64,000 nucleotides of DNA from Candidatus Stramentimicrobium fermentans (GCA_012520575.1 JAAYOB010000007.1:1-64000); one strand, 5' to 3'. Positions 1 through 10,243 are shown, counted from the stretch's first letter. Notes: generated from the letters alone by a model not told the origin. Translations and numbers: made by a program.

Positions 1-96
1 AATTGCCGCAGTAAGAGTTGTTTTACCGTGGTCGACATGACCAATAGTCCCAATATTGACATGCGGTTTGGAACGGACAAACTTTTCTTTAGCCAT
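1..96 (-). CDS. tuf: Elongation factor Tu, N-terminal fragment (runs off the window edge)
   Basis: Reverse complement translates to [32 protein letters not shown], the EF-Tu N-terminus with G1 motif [15 protein letters not shown] Shine-Dalgarno upstream. Confidence 0.97.
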   Translation of the reverse strand, partial: MAKEKFVRSKPHVNIGTIGHVDHGKTTLTAAI

Positions 97-213
97 TTTG
101 TTTTTCCTCCTTAAAGGGTTTGCTAATTCTAATTATATCCTTAAATTACACAACTATAAGTATTTTACCTTATAAACAGAAAACGGACTTTAAGCATATA
201 CTTAAGCTAATTT

Positions 214-289
214 TGGAGCCCACGACCGGAGTTGAACCGGTGACCTCATCCTTACCAAGGATGCGCTCTGCCAACTGAGCTACGCGGGC
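214..289 (-). tRNA. tRNA-Thr (anticodon GGT)
   Basis: Cloverleaf GCCCGCG...TAGCTCAGTTGG...CATCC TTGGTAA GGATG...GGTTCAACTCC...CGTGGGC T CCA; CCA encoded. Confidence 0.97.
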
Positions 290-296
290 TTTGAGG

Positions 297-380
297 TGGG
301 GAGGGAAGGATTCGAACCTTCGAAGGCGTTCAGCCAACGGATCTACAGTCCGCTCCATTTAACCACTTTGGTACCTCCCC
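297..380 (-). tRNA. tRNA-Tyr (anticodon GTA)
   Basis: GGGGAGG acceptor pairs with CCTCCCC; CTGTAGATC anticodon loop; long variable arm; GGTTCGAATCC T-loop; 3' end reads ACCT, so CCA is not fully encoded. Confidence 0.96.
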
Positions 381-399
381 AGTACAAGACACTGTCTCC

Positions 400-475
400 T
401 GGAGCCGATGATCCGATTCGAACGGATGACTTGCTGATTACAAATCAGCTGCTCTACCAACTGAGCTACACCGGC
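400..475 (-). tRNA. tRNA-Thr (anticodon TGT)
   Basis: GCCGGTG/CATCGGC acceptor, GATTTGTAATC anticodon stem-loop, CGTTCGAATCG T-arm, encoded CCA. Confidence 0.97.
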
Positions 476-510
476 AACATAAAACATTATAATTATTTTT
501 CTAGTTTAAG

Positions 511-1146
511 TCAATCGAGTTTTCTAAGTAAATCTAATTTTTTCTTAATTCTCTGCATACCATTATCTACACTTTTAGTACTTTTATCAATTTCCAGTGC
601 GATCTCCTGGTATGTCTTCCCTTCTAAATATGTTTTTAGTATCTTTCTTTCTAAATTGGAAAGTATATCATTTAATCTTTTTTTTAATTCCTGTAAACTT
701 TCTCTATTGAGAAATATATTCATAGGATCAGTTAAGTTTAAATCATCAACAATATCCAGAAGTGTTCTATCGCTATTTTCAATACTATCTATCTGCTGAT
801 TTAAAGAAAGGTAGTAATTAAGAGGGATGTGCTTTTTTCGGGAAGCCGCCTTTATAGCTGTAATTATCTGCCTGTTTATGCAAATTTCCGCAAAAGCCCT
901 AAAAGAGGCTGATTTACTATTATCATAACTTCTCACTGCTTTATATAGTCCAATCATCCCCTCTTGTATGACATCATCAGTATCAGCTCCGATCAAAAAA
1001 TAAGCCCTTGCTTTTATTTTTACAACTCTTTTATACTTATTAATAAGATAATACTCGGCTATCTCATTTCCATTGTTTACTAAACTGATTAGTTCTCTAT
1101 CATTATAATTTTGGTAAGCTGTTATTGCTTTTTCTTTCAAATCCAC
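511..1146 (-). CDS. sigH: RNA polymerase sigma factor, SigH (Spo0H)-like
   Basis: 211 aa; region 2 DDVIQEGMIGLYKAVRSYD, C-terminal HTH GKTYQEIALEIDKSTKSVDNGMQRIKKKL; located in the clpC-radA-cysS-sigH neighbourhood. Confidence 0.88.
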   Translation of the reverse strand: MDLKEKAITAYQNYNDRELISLVNNGNEIAEYYLINKYKRVVKIKARAYFLIGADTDDVIQEGMIGLYKAVRSYDNSKSASFRAFAEICINRQIITAIKAASRKKHIPLNYYLSLNQQIDSIENSDRTLLDIVDDLNLTDPMNIFLNRESLQELKKRLNDILSNLERKILKTYLEGKTYQEIALEIDKSTKSVDNGMQRIKKKLDLLRKLD

Positions 1147-1224
1147 CTATCTGAAAACTCCTGATTAATTAGCAGTATAAGGGCATTAACAAGATATTTA
1201 TCTACGGATATATGACATGACTTA

Positions 1225-2652
1225 TCAGTGTTTCTTCCAACGTGCGCCTTCTGCAGTATCCTCAATTATTACACCTAGACTGTTCAATTTATCTCTGATT
1301 TGATCTGCAACCTGCCAATCTTTGTTCTTCCTGGCTCTCTCTCTTTTTTCAATTAATTGTTCAATATCTTCCTTAGAAATTTGTTCTTGTTCGTCTAGTT
1401 CTGACAAATATTTTAATCCTAGTATGGTTGTTCCAAAATCTTTATAAAACTGCAGAACCTTTTTTACTACTTCTTTATTCTTGTCGGGCACTTCATTTAA
1501 ATAAATGTTTGCCTCTCTAGCCAGCAGGTATAGTGTACTTAAAGCTTTAGGGGTGTTGAAATCATCATCCATTGCGGCATTAAATTCTTCTACCATCTCA
1601 TCTACAGTATCACTAAGTTTTTTGCTTTTTCGGTCTGTTGCGCTATTACCCAGATTTTTTTTAAGTATAAAGTTAAAATTATACACAGTGTTATTTAATG
1701 TTTCCATACTATTTTTAGATTGCTCCATCTGTTCCAGGGAATAATTTAACGGACTTCTATAGTGTGCCGACAGTAAAAAGTGCCTCATCACCGAGCCATC
1801 GTATTTCTGGGACAATTCTCTTATGGTTAAAATATTTCCTAATGATTTGGACATTTTCCTATTATCTATCTTCAGATAGCCATTGTGCATCCAATATTTA
1901 GCGAATATTTTTCCGCTGGCAGCTTCGCTTTGAGCTATTTCATTTTCATGGTGTGGAAAGATTAAGTCTTCGCCCCCAGCGTGTATATCAAAACTTTCGC
2001 CAAGAAATTTAGCTGACATTGCGGAACACTCAACATGCCAGCCAGGACGTCCTGCCCCCCAAGGACTATCCCATTTAGGCTCCCCTTCTTTTGCTTTTTT
2101 CCAGAGCACAAAATCATAGGGATTTTTTTTTCGTTCATCCAATTCAATCCTAGCCCCGATTTTTATCTCATCCAGATTTTGCTTAGAAAGCTTCCCATAT
2201 TCTTTAAAATTACTGATGTCATAAAAAACGTCCCCTTCCACAACATAGGTAAAGCCTTTCTCCTCTAATCTCTGAATGAGTCCTATGATATCAGCTATAT
2301 GTTCAGTTGCTCTGGGATAAAAATCGGCCCTTCCGATATTTAAATAATCAGCATCTTGGAAGTATTCTTTTATAAATCTATCTGCAACTTCTGAATACGT
2401 GCATCCCATTTCTTTTGCTTTATTAATAACCTTATCATCTATATCGGTAAAATTAGATACATACGTTACATCATAGTTTTTATATTTTAAATAGCGTCTG
2501 AGTACTTCAAAAACTAAAAAGGGTCTGGCATTGCCAATGTGAAAATAATTATAAACTGTCGGCCCACAAACATACATACCAACCTGTTTCCCACGAAGAG
2601 GGATAAATTCTTCTTTCTTTCCGGATAAAGTATTGTATAACTGTAAACTCAA
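1225..2652 (-). CDS. cysS: Cysteinyl-tRNA synthetase
   Basis: [34 protein letters not shown] motifs. Confidence 0.98.
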   Translation of the reverse strand: MSLQLYNTLSGKKEEFIPLRGKQVGMYVCGPTVYNYFHIGNARPFLVFEVLRRYLKYKNYDVTYVSNFTDIDDKVINKAKEMGCTYSEVADRFIKEYFQDADYLNIGRADFYPRATEHIADIIGLIQRLEEKGFTYVVEGDVFYDISNFKEYGKLSKQNLDEIKIGARIELDERKKNPYDFVLWKKAKEGEPKWDSPWGAGRPGWHVECSAMSAKFLGESFDIHAGGEDLIFPHHENEIAQSEAASGKIFAKYWMHNGYLKIDNRKMSKSLGNILTIRELSQKYDGSVMRHFLLSAHYRSPLNYSLEQMEQSKNSMETLNNTVYNFNFILKKNLGNSATDRKSKKLSDTVDEMVEEFNAAMDDDFNTPKALSTLYLLAREANIYLNEVPDKNKEVVKKVLQFYKDFGTTILGLKYLSELDEQEQISKEDIEQLIEKRERARKNKDWQVADQIRDKLNSLGVIIEDTAEGARWKKH

Positions 2653-2690
2653 TATGGATACCTCGCCTTTCTTTAAGTTTATTTTAATTA

Positions 2691-3830
2691 TTATTTAGTA
2701 CTATAATTGGTAGAAGCTTTCTTCTTGCCATAGCTTTTTTCCAGATTCTTTTTAGTTAGCCTTCCTTTAATCCGGCCAAATATCATTCTTCCGGCTGGGG
2801 TTTGAAGAATACTGGTTACAGTAACTTTAACCTTTTCTCCTATACTGTTAATACCATCTTCTATCACAATCATAGTGCCATCATCTAAATAGGCTAATCC
2901 CTGTCCCAACTCTTTCCCTTCTTTAACTATCTGTGTAACCAGTTCCTCTCCTGGTAAAATTATCGATTTTAAGGAATTTGCCAAATCGTTGATATTTAAT
3001 ACTTTGACATTTTCTAACTGTGCTAATTTGTTCAGGTTATAATCATTTGTTAAAACTTTGGCATCTAACTCTTTTGCTAGTTTGATCAACTTGGCATCAA
3101 CTGTTTTTAGCTCTGGATAATCACGATTGATAATTTTAATCTTATTACTCTGTATTTTATTAATCTTATTCAAAATATCTAAACCACGCCGGCCTCTATT
3201 TCTCTTTAAAGGCTCAGAAGAATCGGCTATAGCCTGTAATTCGCTTAATATAAAGCGGGGAATAACTAATTTTCCTTCTAGAAAATCAGTCTGACAAATA
3301 TCGGCAATTCGACCGTCAATAATAACACTGGTATCCAGCAGTTTTAATTGATAATGGGCACTCTTATCTCTTTTCTTCAATTTTTCAATATTCTTTTTAT
3401 AAAAATTAACTGTTTCATTCCTTTTTTGTAAACCGATATTGATTCCCAATAAACCTAAAGTAATGTTAAGTATAATGGGTAAGTAATTACCTATATAGGG
3501 AATAAAAGATAAGGAATAGGCTAATAGATTAGCTATTATTAATCCAACAATAAGTCCTATAACACCGGAAAGTATTTTTTGGGCAGGGATTTTTAAGAAA
3601 TAGGTTATAATTTTTTTCCCAGCATGGCTTAATTTTTCATAACTAATAATAAATAATATAAATCCGAACAAACCGCCGATAATCAACGAAATAATGGGAA
3701 TTAGCCATTTATTTTGTATAAATATTTCTAAATTATTAAGAACATTAAAGCCAGGAATGAGCGTATAACCAAATATTCCACCTGCCAGCACAAAGCATAA
3801 GCATATCATCTTTTTGGCTAAACCTGACAA
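2691..3830 (-). CDS. Integral membrane PIN/TRAM domain protein (YacL-like)
   Basis: N-terminal TM helices; PIN domain (KLLDTSVIIDGRIADI...LTNDYNLNKLA); C-terminal TRAM-like segment. Confidence 0.9.
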   Translation of the reverse strand: MSGLAKKMICLCFVLAGGIFGYTLIPGFNVLNNLEIFIQNKWLIPIISLIIGGLFGFILFIISYEKLSHAGKKIITYFLKIPAQKILSGVIGLIVGLIIANLLAYSLSFIPYIGNYLPIILNITLGLLGINIGLQKRNETVNFYKKNIEKLKKRDKSAHYQLKLLDTSVIIDGRIADICQTDFLEGKLVIPRFILSELQAIADSSEPLKRNRGRRGLDILNKINKIQSNKIKIINRDYPELKTVDAKLIKLAKELDAKVLTNDYNLNKLAQLENVKVLNINDLANSLKSIILPGEELVTQIVKEGKELGQGLAYLDDGTMIVIEDGINSIGEKVKVTVTSILQTPAGRMIFGRIKGRLTKKNLEKSYGKKKASTNYSTK

Positions 3831-4016
3831 ATCAACTACCTCCTCTATTCAGTTTTAGCTAACTTAAAAAGCAACAGATTATTTTTCTACCCCCTCCTCT
3901 CTAACTTAAAAGATTATTACTTTTGTTTAACGATGGATAAATAATATGTTAATTAAAGTATACCATTAGCCTAAAATGGTGTAAAGCCACACATTTTCGG
4001 ATTTTCTGGTTATTAT

Positions 4017-5381
4017 CTATTTCTTAAGAAAATAAATTATATCTCCAATATTTTGAATCGGGTCTATTTTGAAATCATTAAAATCAGCTGTAATTTGCTT
4101 GGCATTTTCCAGTGGAATAATACCCCTTTTATAACCAATATAATGAGCTTCTTTAAGTCTCCTCTCACATAATCCTACAGCCCGTACTTCTCCAGTAAGA
4201 CCCAACTCTCCAAAAACAACAGTATCTAAAGGAATAACCAGGCTCTTCATACTGCTAACCATAGCTATAGCAATTCCCAGATCAATGGCTGGTTCATTTA
4301 TTTTAATTCCGCCCGCAGTATTAATATAAATATCCTTATTCTGCAATTGCAGCTGCAGCTTATTCTCTAATATGGCAATTATTAAAGAAACTCTATTGCA
4401 ATCTACCCCGGTTGCAACCCGTCGGGGATAGTTTAAAAAAGAGGAACTGGTTAAGGCCTCAATCTCTACCGCTAAGGGGCGGCTGCCTTCAAAAGTAACA
4501 GTAGTAGCCGTTCCGGGAATAGGGTGAGCTCGAGAAGATAACAGCATCTTGGAAGGGTTGGTCACCTCTTTTAAGCCAGCATGTTCCATTTGAAAAATAC
4601 CTAACTCATTAGTAGCTCCAAATCTATTTTTTATCCCTCTGAGCAACCGATAGGTTTGAAATCTTTCACCTTCTAAATATAATACCGTATCTACCATGTG
4701 CTCCAGTATTTTTGGCCCGGCAATTTCCCCACCTTTGGTAACATGTCCGATAATGATTAAAGCAATATTTTCTCTCTTAGCCATCTCCATCAATTGAGAA
4801 GTACAATTTCTTACCTGACTCACACTTCCGGGAACAGACGGAATACTGGTATCATGGATAATCTGTATAGAATCAATAATGGCAATTTGAGGGGCTATTT
4901 GTACTATCTGGGCAATAATCTTTTCCAGATTATTCTCTGAGAGCAAATAGACTTTATTGGAGTTGACCGCTAATCTGTTAGCTCTGAGGAAAATCTGGTT
5001 TAATGATTCTTCCGCAGTAACATATAACACTTTTCCGATTTCCTGTCCCAACTGCTGAGCTATCTGTAATGCTAAGGTTGATTTTCCAATACCAGGCTCA
5101 CCACCAATAAGAATAAGCGAACCTGGTACGACTCCTCCTCCTAAAACACGGTCAAATTCCGTAATACCGGTTTGGTAGCGTTGCCCGTCTGGTTTAAATT
5201 TTAATCTAGTGAGAGGTTGAGCCAAGTCTCCCTTTTCAATCCTTACAGGTATTTTATCCTTTTGGGAGATATCCAGGGGTAAAAGAGAATTCCAGACTCC
5301 ACAATTAGGACAGCGACCTAACCATTGGGAGGTTTCAAAATTACATTTTTCACAAAGATAGTATTTTTTATTATTTTTCAT
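4017..5381 (-). CDS. radA: DNA repair protein RadA (Sms)
   Basis: Zinc finger CEKCNFETSQWLGRCPNC; Walker A GGEPGIGKST; KNRFG motif; Lon-like C-terminus. Confidence 0.97.
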   Translation of the reverse strand: MKNNKKYYLCEKCNFETSQWLGRCPNCGVWNSLLPLDISQKDKIPVRIEKGDLAQPLTRLKFKPDGQRYQTGITEFDRVLGGGVVPGSLILIGGEPGIGKSTLALQIAQQLGQEIGKVLYVTAEESLNQIFLRANRLAVNSNKVYLLSENNLEKIIAQIVQIAPQIAIIDSIQIIHDTSIPSVPGSVSQVRNCTSQLMEMAKRENIALIIIGHVTKGGEIAGPKILEHMVDTVLYLEGERFQTYRLLRGIKNRFGATNELGIFQMEHAGLKEVTNPSKMLLSSRAHPIPGTATTVTFEGSRPLAVEIEALTSSSFLNYPRRVATGVDCNRVSLIIAILENKLQLQLQNKDIYINTAGGIKINEPAIDLGIAIAMVSSMKSLVIPLDTVVFGELGLTGEVRAVGLCERRLKEAHYIGYKRGIIPLENAKQITADFNDFKIDPIQNIGDIIYFLKK

Positions 5382-5426
5382 GGTTTAAAAAAGTGCTTAA
5401 TCTTTTAAACTGCTACTCATTCCTTT

Positions 5427-7871
5427 TTACTTTTTACTGGTTACGGTCTTTTGAAAACAAATCTTTCCTTTCTTAGCACCTATGACAACCTCGCTCCCTT
5501 CTTTAAATTCACCAGAAAGTATCTTTTCCGATATGGGATTCTCCACCAATCTTTCAATGGTTCTTCTTAATGGCCTCGCTCCAAAATTGGGGTCAAAACC
5601 TTCTTCTACCAATACATCTTTAGCGCTTTTGCTCACACGGAAGGTTATTTTTTGTTCTGCTAATAATTCTCTGACTTCATTGAGCAGTAAATCGGCAATC
5701 TGTCTGATTTCGTCCTTAGTAAGACTCTTAAACACTATTACTTCATCAATTCTATTTAGGAATTCTGGCCTGAAGGTTTTATTCAATTCTCCCATAACAT
5801 TGTCTTTTATATCTTTGTAGGCCATTTGCTCTGGCTCCTGGGAACTTCTAAAGCCCAAGGAGGTACCTTTCTTAATTAAGGTGGCTCCAACATTAGAGGT
5901 CATAATAATAACAGTGTTTTTAAAATCAATTACCCTTCCTTGAGCGTCAGTCAGCCTGCCATCCTCAAATATCTGCAACAAGATATTAAAAACATCAGGA
6001 TGTGCTTTTTCAATTTCATCCAACAATACCACAGAATAAGGACGTCTTCTTACTTTTTCAGTTAATTGTCCACCCTCTTCATATCCCACATATCCCGGGG
6101 GCGCGCCAACTAATCGGGAAACAGCAAACTTTTCCATATACTCGGACATATCTAAACTGATCATGGCATTCTCATCGCCAAATAAAAATTCAGCCAAACT
6201 TCGAGCTAATTCAGTCTTGCCTACTCCAGTAGGACCTAAAAAGATAAACGATCCAATTGGCCTTTTGGGATCTTTCATACCGGCTCTAGCCCTTCGCACA
6301 GCCCTAGCTATAGCCTTAATAGCTTCATCCTGTCCTACAATTCGTTTATGTATTTCGTCTTCCATCCGAATAAGTTTTTGCGCTTCTTCCTCTTTTAGAG
6401 AATAGACCGGGACACCGCTCCAGCTGGAAACCACATCAGCAACATCTTCTATAGTAACTTCTATTTTGTTTTTAGTTTTTCCAGTTTCCCATTCTGCTTT
6501 AATTTCACTATATTTCTCTTCAAATTTTCTTTCTTTATCCCTCAATTTAGCTGCTTTTTCAAATTCTTGCATCCTAACCGCAGCTTCTTTTTCTTTTCTT
6601 ACCTGGGACAGCTGTGCTTCTACTTCCTTAACATCCGGTGGAAATACCGTATTTTTCAATTTGACTCTCGATGATGCCTCATCGATTACATCGATAGCCT
6701 TATCCGGCAAAAACCGACCGGAAACATATCGGGCAGCTAATTTTACCCCAGCAACCAAGGCTTCATCAGTGATAATTAGCTTATGATGGGCTTCATATCT
6801 ATCTCTCAGCCCTCTTAGGATTTGAATAGCCTCTTCAATGCTGGGTTCGGGAACCAAAATAGGCTGAAAACGTCTTTCCAGTGCCTTATCTTTTTCAATG
6901 TATTTTCTGTATTCATCAGTGGTAGTAGCTCCAATAGCCTGAATCTCCCCTCTGGCTAAGGCAGGCTTTAGTATATTAGAAGCGTCAATGGCCCCTTCAG
7001 CCGCCCCTGCCCCTACCAAGGTGTGCAGCTCATCAATAAAAAGAATTATGTCATTGGAATTCTGTACTTCTTTCACTATTCTTTTTAGACGTTTCTCAAA
7101 TTCGCCCCTATACTTAGTGCCCGCCACTATTAAAGCCAGGTCAAGAGAGATTATCCTCTTGTTTTTTAATATTTCCGGAACATCATTATTGGCTATTTTT
7201 TGAGCTAATCCTTCTACGATAGCAGTCTTTCCAACACCGGCTTCACCGATTAAGCAAGGATTATTTTTCTTTCTGCGGCTTAATATCTGTATCACTCTCT
7301 GAATCTCGTTATTTCGGCCTACCACAGGATCTAACTTTTCCTCTCTAGCTAGCTCGGTTAAATCTCTTCCAAACTCATCCAGAGCAGGAACCTTGGTCTC
7401 CTTCCTGACACCACCGCTTGTAGTTTCTGTGTAGTTACTCTCCATGAACATCTTCATAATCTGAGCATATATATTTTCCAGATCAATGCCTGACTCCTCT
7501 AAAATTCTAGTCGCCACCCCACTGCCTTCTTTAATTAGACCAAGCAGGATATGTTCGGTATCAATATAATTTTGTCCTAATCTACTAGCTTCCTGGGAGG
7601 ACAGCTCCAATACTTTCTTAGCCCTCGGGGTAAAGGTGATTTCGCTAACCTCCTGATACTTTCCTCTCCCCACTATTTTTTCAATATCTTCAATTACCCT
7701 ATCTGCTTCTATTCCTAAATCTCGCAGGACTCTCCCCGCAACTCCTTCGCTTTCTTTAACCAAACCTATTAAAATATGCTCAGTTCCAATATAATTGTGA
7801 TTGAGGTTGACCGCCTCTTCTTGCGCCATCATAATCACTTTTCTAACTTTTTCTGTATATCTCTTGAACAT
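5427..7871 (-). CDS. clpC: ATP-dependent Clp protease ATP-binding subunit ClpC
   Basis: Two Clp-N repeats, AAA+ GEAGVGKTA and [13 protein letters not shown]-like middle domain; adjacent to mcsA/mcsB. Confidence 0.97.
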   Translation of the reverse strand: MFKRYTEKVRKVIMMAQEEAVNLNHNYIGTEHILIGLVKESEGVAGRVLRDLGIEADRVIEDIEKIVGRGKYQEVSEITFTPRAKKVLELSSQEASRLGQNYIDTEHILLGLIKEGSGVATRILEESGIDLENIYAQIMKMFMESNYTETTSGGVRKETKVPALDEFGRDLTELAREEKLDPVVGRNNEIQRVIQILSRRKKNNPCLIGEAGVGKTAIVEGLAQKIANNDVPEILKNKRIISLDLALIVAGTKYRGEFEKRLKRIVKEVQNSNDIILFIDELHTLVGAGAAEGAIDASNILKPALARGEIQAIGATTTDEYRKYIEKDKALERRFQPILVPEPSIEEAIQILRGLRDRYEAHHKLIITDEALVAGVKLAARYVSGRFLPDKAIDVIDEASSRVKLKNTVFPPDVKEVEAQLSQVRKEKEAAVRMQEFEKAAKLRDKERKFEEKYSEIKAEWETGKTKNKIEVTIEDVADVVSSWSGVPVYSLKEEEAQKLIRMEDEIHKRIVGQDEAIKAIARAVRRARAGMKDPKRPIGSFIFLGPTGVGKTELARSLAEFLFGDENAMISLDMSEYMEKFAVSRLVGAPPGYVGYEEGGQLTEKVRRRPYSVVLLDEIEKAHPDVFNILLQIFEDGRLTDAQGRVIDFKNTVIIMTSNVGATLIKKGTSLGFRSSQEPEQMAYKDIKDNVMGELNKTFRPEFLNRIDEVIVFKSLTKDEIRQIADLLLNEVRELLAEQKITFRVSKSAKDVLVEEGFDPNFGARPLRRTIERLVENPISEKILSGEFKEGSEVVIGAKKGKICFQKTVTSKK

Positions 7872-7936
7872 TTTAAACCTTTCTCCGATTTTTTAAAATA
7901 TAGGTAAGTTCTAATTATCTGTAAATTTAAGTTCCC

Positions 7937-9016
7937 CTATGAGGGGAGCAGTTCTTGTATTAACTCAGCTCTAAATAAATCTCGCTTGTCTTTATTCATT
8001 TTTTGATTTTTTAATAGCTGTAGGTACCCTGGTTGAATAATTAACATCAGACGATTAATTGTATCATATCCAATTTTGGTTAACATACCCAGTTCTATAC
8101 CAAACCTAACCTTAGACAAAAGCTCGGTCGCCTCTTTAGTGGAAATAATTTTAGCATTGGACAGTATTCCGTAGGCACGTTTAATCTGGTCTTCAATTTT
8201 AGTCTTATGGTACAATATTAATTCTTCTCTTGATTTTTCTTCTTCTATAATTAATTTCTTAGTCTCTATCTCAAATTTATCTAATATCTCCTCTTCGGTT
8301 AAGCCCAGAGTAATCTGGTTGGAAACTTGAAAAAAATTTCCTTGAATATTGGTACCTTCTCCATAAAACCCTCTCACAGCATAGCCTTTCTTGACAATTC
8401 CTGACATTATTTCACCTAATTTATTACTAATTAATAATGCTGGCAAATGTAGCATGACTGAAGCCCTTAGACCAGTCCCCACATTGGTGGGACAACTAGT
8501 TAAAAAGCCCTCCTTTTCATCAAAAGCATATTCAATTTCTCTCACTATCTTTCGGTCATACCCCCTAATAATTTTCCAAGCTTTTTTCAATTGCAATCCA
8601 GACAATAAACATTGTATCCTGATGTGGTCTTCTTCGTTGACAAGGACACTAACCAGCTCATCCGGTCTATAAATAAAAGCACGATAGGGATGGGTTAGTC
8701 GAGCTAATGCTATACTAATTAAACGTTTTTCAATTAAAAATTGAATATCCCTACTATTTAAATCACTTAATTTTATAGACTGAAAACTAGAAAAGTGTTT
8801 ATTATTTTTTATTAAGCCCTCGCTTCGTATTAAAACCTGCCTTAATTGCTCATCATTAGCTTTAAAGGGAAAAGGGATACCCGATAAGTTCCTGGCTAAA
8901 CGAATCCTGGTACAGACTACAATATGATTGAGAGGGCCATCTCCTTTAGCCCATTGGGCAGTACTATCTCTTAACCTACGGATGAGTGTAGTCTTCTTAT
9001 CACTTACTATCGACAT
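7937..9016 (-). CDS. mcsB: Protein arginine kinase McsB (ATP:guanido phosphotransferase family)
   Basis: NEEDHIRIQ and CPTNVGTGLRASVMLHLP motifs; adjacent to mcsA and clpC. Confidence 0.96.
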   Translation of the reverse strand: MSIVSDKKTTLIRRLRDSTAQWAKGDGPLNHIVVCTRIRLARNLSGIPFPFKANDEQLRQVLIRSEGLIKNNKHFSSFQSIKLSDLNSRDIQFLIEKRLISIALARLTHPYRAFIYRPDELVSVLVNEEDHIRIQCLLSGLQLKKAWKIIRGYDRKIVREIEYAFDEKEGFLTSCPTNVGTGLRASVMLHLPALLISNKLGEIMSGIVKKGYAVRGFYGEGTNIQGNFFQVSNQITLGLTEEEILDKFEIETKKLIIEEEKSREELILYHKTKIEDQIKRAYGILSNAKIISTKEATELLSKVRFGIELGMLTKIGYDTINRLMLIIQPGYLQLLKNQKMNKDKRDLFRAELIQELLPS

Positions 9017-9539
9017 TATTCACTCTCTTTTTTTCTTCAATAATCTTATCTCTTAACAAGGCTGCCCTTTCATACTCCTCTTTTATAATTGCCTGTTGTA
9101 ACTCATCCTCTATCTCTTTTATCTTCTTGAGCCTGCTATAACGCTCCTGATAGGCAGAAGGTACAATTCCAACATGGCGCGAATGGCCATGTAATTTAGT
9201 CAAAATTGGAGTCAATTCCTTCCTAAAGCATTCATAGCATTGACTGCAGCCCAATTTCCCAATTTTAATGAATTCTTGATAAGTGTGTCCGCAATTAGGG
9301 CAAGACTGGTTAGATGATAAGCTATCGATGCTATTTCCATCACTGTATTTGAAAGATGTATTCAATAATCCGTCCAATACATCTTTAATGCTACATTTAT
9401 TAAAGGAGAGATAGGAAATTGGGTTTCCTAAAACAGAGTTGGCACACTCGCTGCATATACTTAACTCTGTCTTATCATCTCCCACTATTTTGACGATCCT
9501 TACCGTTGCTCTATATTTTTTACATAATTGGCAAAGCAT
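9000..9539 (-). CDS. mcsA: McsA-like arginine kinase activator (zinc-finger/UVR protein)
   Basis: Cys pairs CQLC, CSEC, CPNC, CSQC; C-terminal UVR-like region; overlaps the mcsB start. Confidence 0.93.
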   Translation of the reverse strand: MLCQLCKKYRATVRIVKIVGDDKTELSICSECANSVLGNPISYLSFNKCSIKDVLDGLLNTSFKYSDGNSIDSLSSNQSCPNCGHTYQEFIKIGKLGCSQCYECFRKELTPILTKLHGHSRHVGIVPSAYQERYSRLKKIKEIEDELQQAIIKEEYERAALLRDKIIEEKKRVNNVDSK

Positions 9540-9601
9540 GATATACCTTAATTTAACAAAATATTTTTTAGCAAACGTACCAAATTAACCATAGGGGCAA
9601 C

Positions 9602-9874
9602 TTATTTGATAAATTTAATGATAAGTTCGATGATTTCATCTAAATTATTCTGATATAGAGAAGTATCCTCAGTAAAATTGAAAAAAGCATTTACTTTTTC
9701 TTCCAAAATTAGTTGATTAATCTTTTTTAGAGCTGAATGGACTGCCGCTACCTGCATTAAAATATCGGAACAAGAACGATTATTAAGGAGCATGTTTTGG
9801 ATTCCCCGTATTTGCCCTTCTATCTTTTTTAAGCGATGTAAAATCTTTACTTTATTTAGCTCATCTATATCCAT
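9602..9874 (-). CDS. CsoR/RcnR/FrmR/CstR-family transcriptional repressor
   Basis: 90 aa; KILHRLKKIEGQIRGIQNMLLNNRSCSDILMQVAAVHSALKKINQLIL matches the family core; SD AAGGAAG. Confidence 0.93.
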   Translation of the reverse strand: MDIDELNKVKILHRLKKIEGQIRGIQNMLLNNRSCSDILMQVAAVHSALKKINQLILEEKVNAFFNFTEDTSLYQNNLDEIIELIIKFIK

Positions 9875-9901
9875 TTATCTTCCTTATATTATATTAACCT
9901 A

Positions 9902-9949
9902 ATATACCCCCCTAGGGTATTATTATAACTCCAATTTCTATTCTGTCAA
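9902..9949 (-). promoter_or_regulatory. Promoter with overlapping CsoR-type operator for the regulator-mcsAB-clpC operon
   Basis: Minus strand: TTGACA (9949-9944), 16-nt spacer, TATAAT (9927-9922), immediately followed by ATACCCTAGGGGGGTATAT (inverted repeat ATACCC/GGGTAT with a G6 tract). Confidence 0.85.
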
Positions 9950-10243
9950 TAGGCATAAAGCCCCTGGAGTAGCCAAATACATTAGAAACATTTTAGCTAA
10001 GGACTGTTATCAAGCTATGAAGGTCAGAGCTTGAACAGTCTGAATTGACTATAAAAGGTTTGATTATTTGAACTTCAATTAAAAGAGCGTGTATCATAAC
10101 ATTAAAGGATGCTATCAGAATTAGGGAAAGAGGATTTTGCTTTTTCTTATTTTTAGATAAGACAGCCCCAGAAAATAATATACTTCTTGTGTTTTTAACC
10201 TAAACTTAAGGGGGTATTTTGAAGAAAGGGGTCCTCTAGACAA

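Noticed and set aside
170-799. ORFs 170..358(-) and 296..799(+) in the supplied track
   Set aside because: They overlap the tRNA genes and/or the 3' part of sigH; translations such as RVAQLAERILGKDEVTGSTPVVGSK and GREGFEPSKAF are familiar tRNA-derived artefact peptides.
5482-7203. Plus-strand ORFs antisense to clpC
   Set aside because: Hydrophobic/Ser-rich antisense shadow ORFs over a well-supported gene; the same applies to the other plus-strand ORFs antisense to minus-strand CDSs throughout the window.
7920-7960. Inverted repeat CCCCTATGAGGGG at the mcsB stop codon as a terminator
   Set aside because: Short stem overlapping the stop codon with no downstream T-tract on the minus strand; clpC follows closely in the same operon.
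9950-10243. Possible small ORF or coding remnant (PGVAKYIRNILAKDCYQAMKVRA) between the CsoR-like gene promoter and pgk
   Set aside because: Only ~23 codons before stops, no SD and no recognised family; treated as non-coding.
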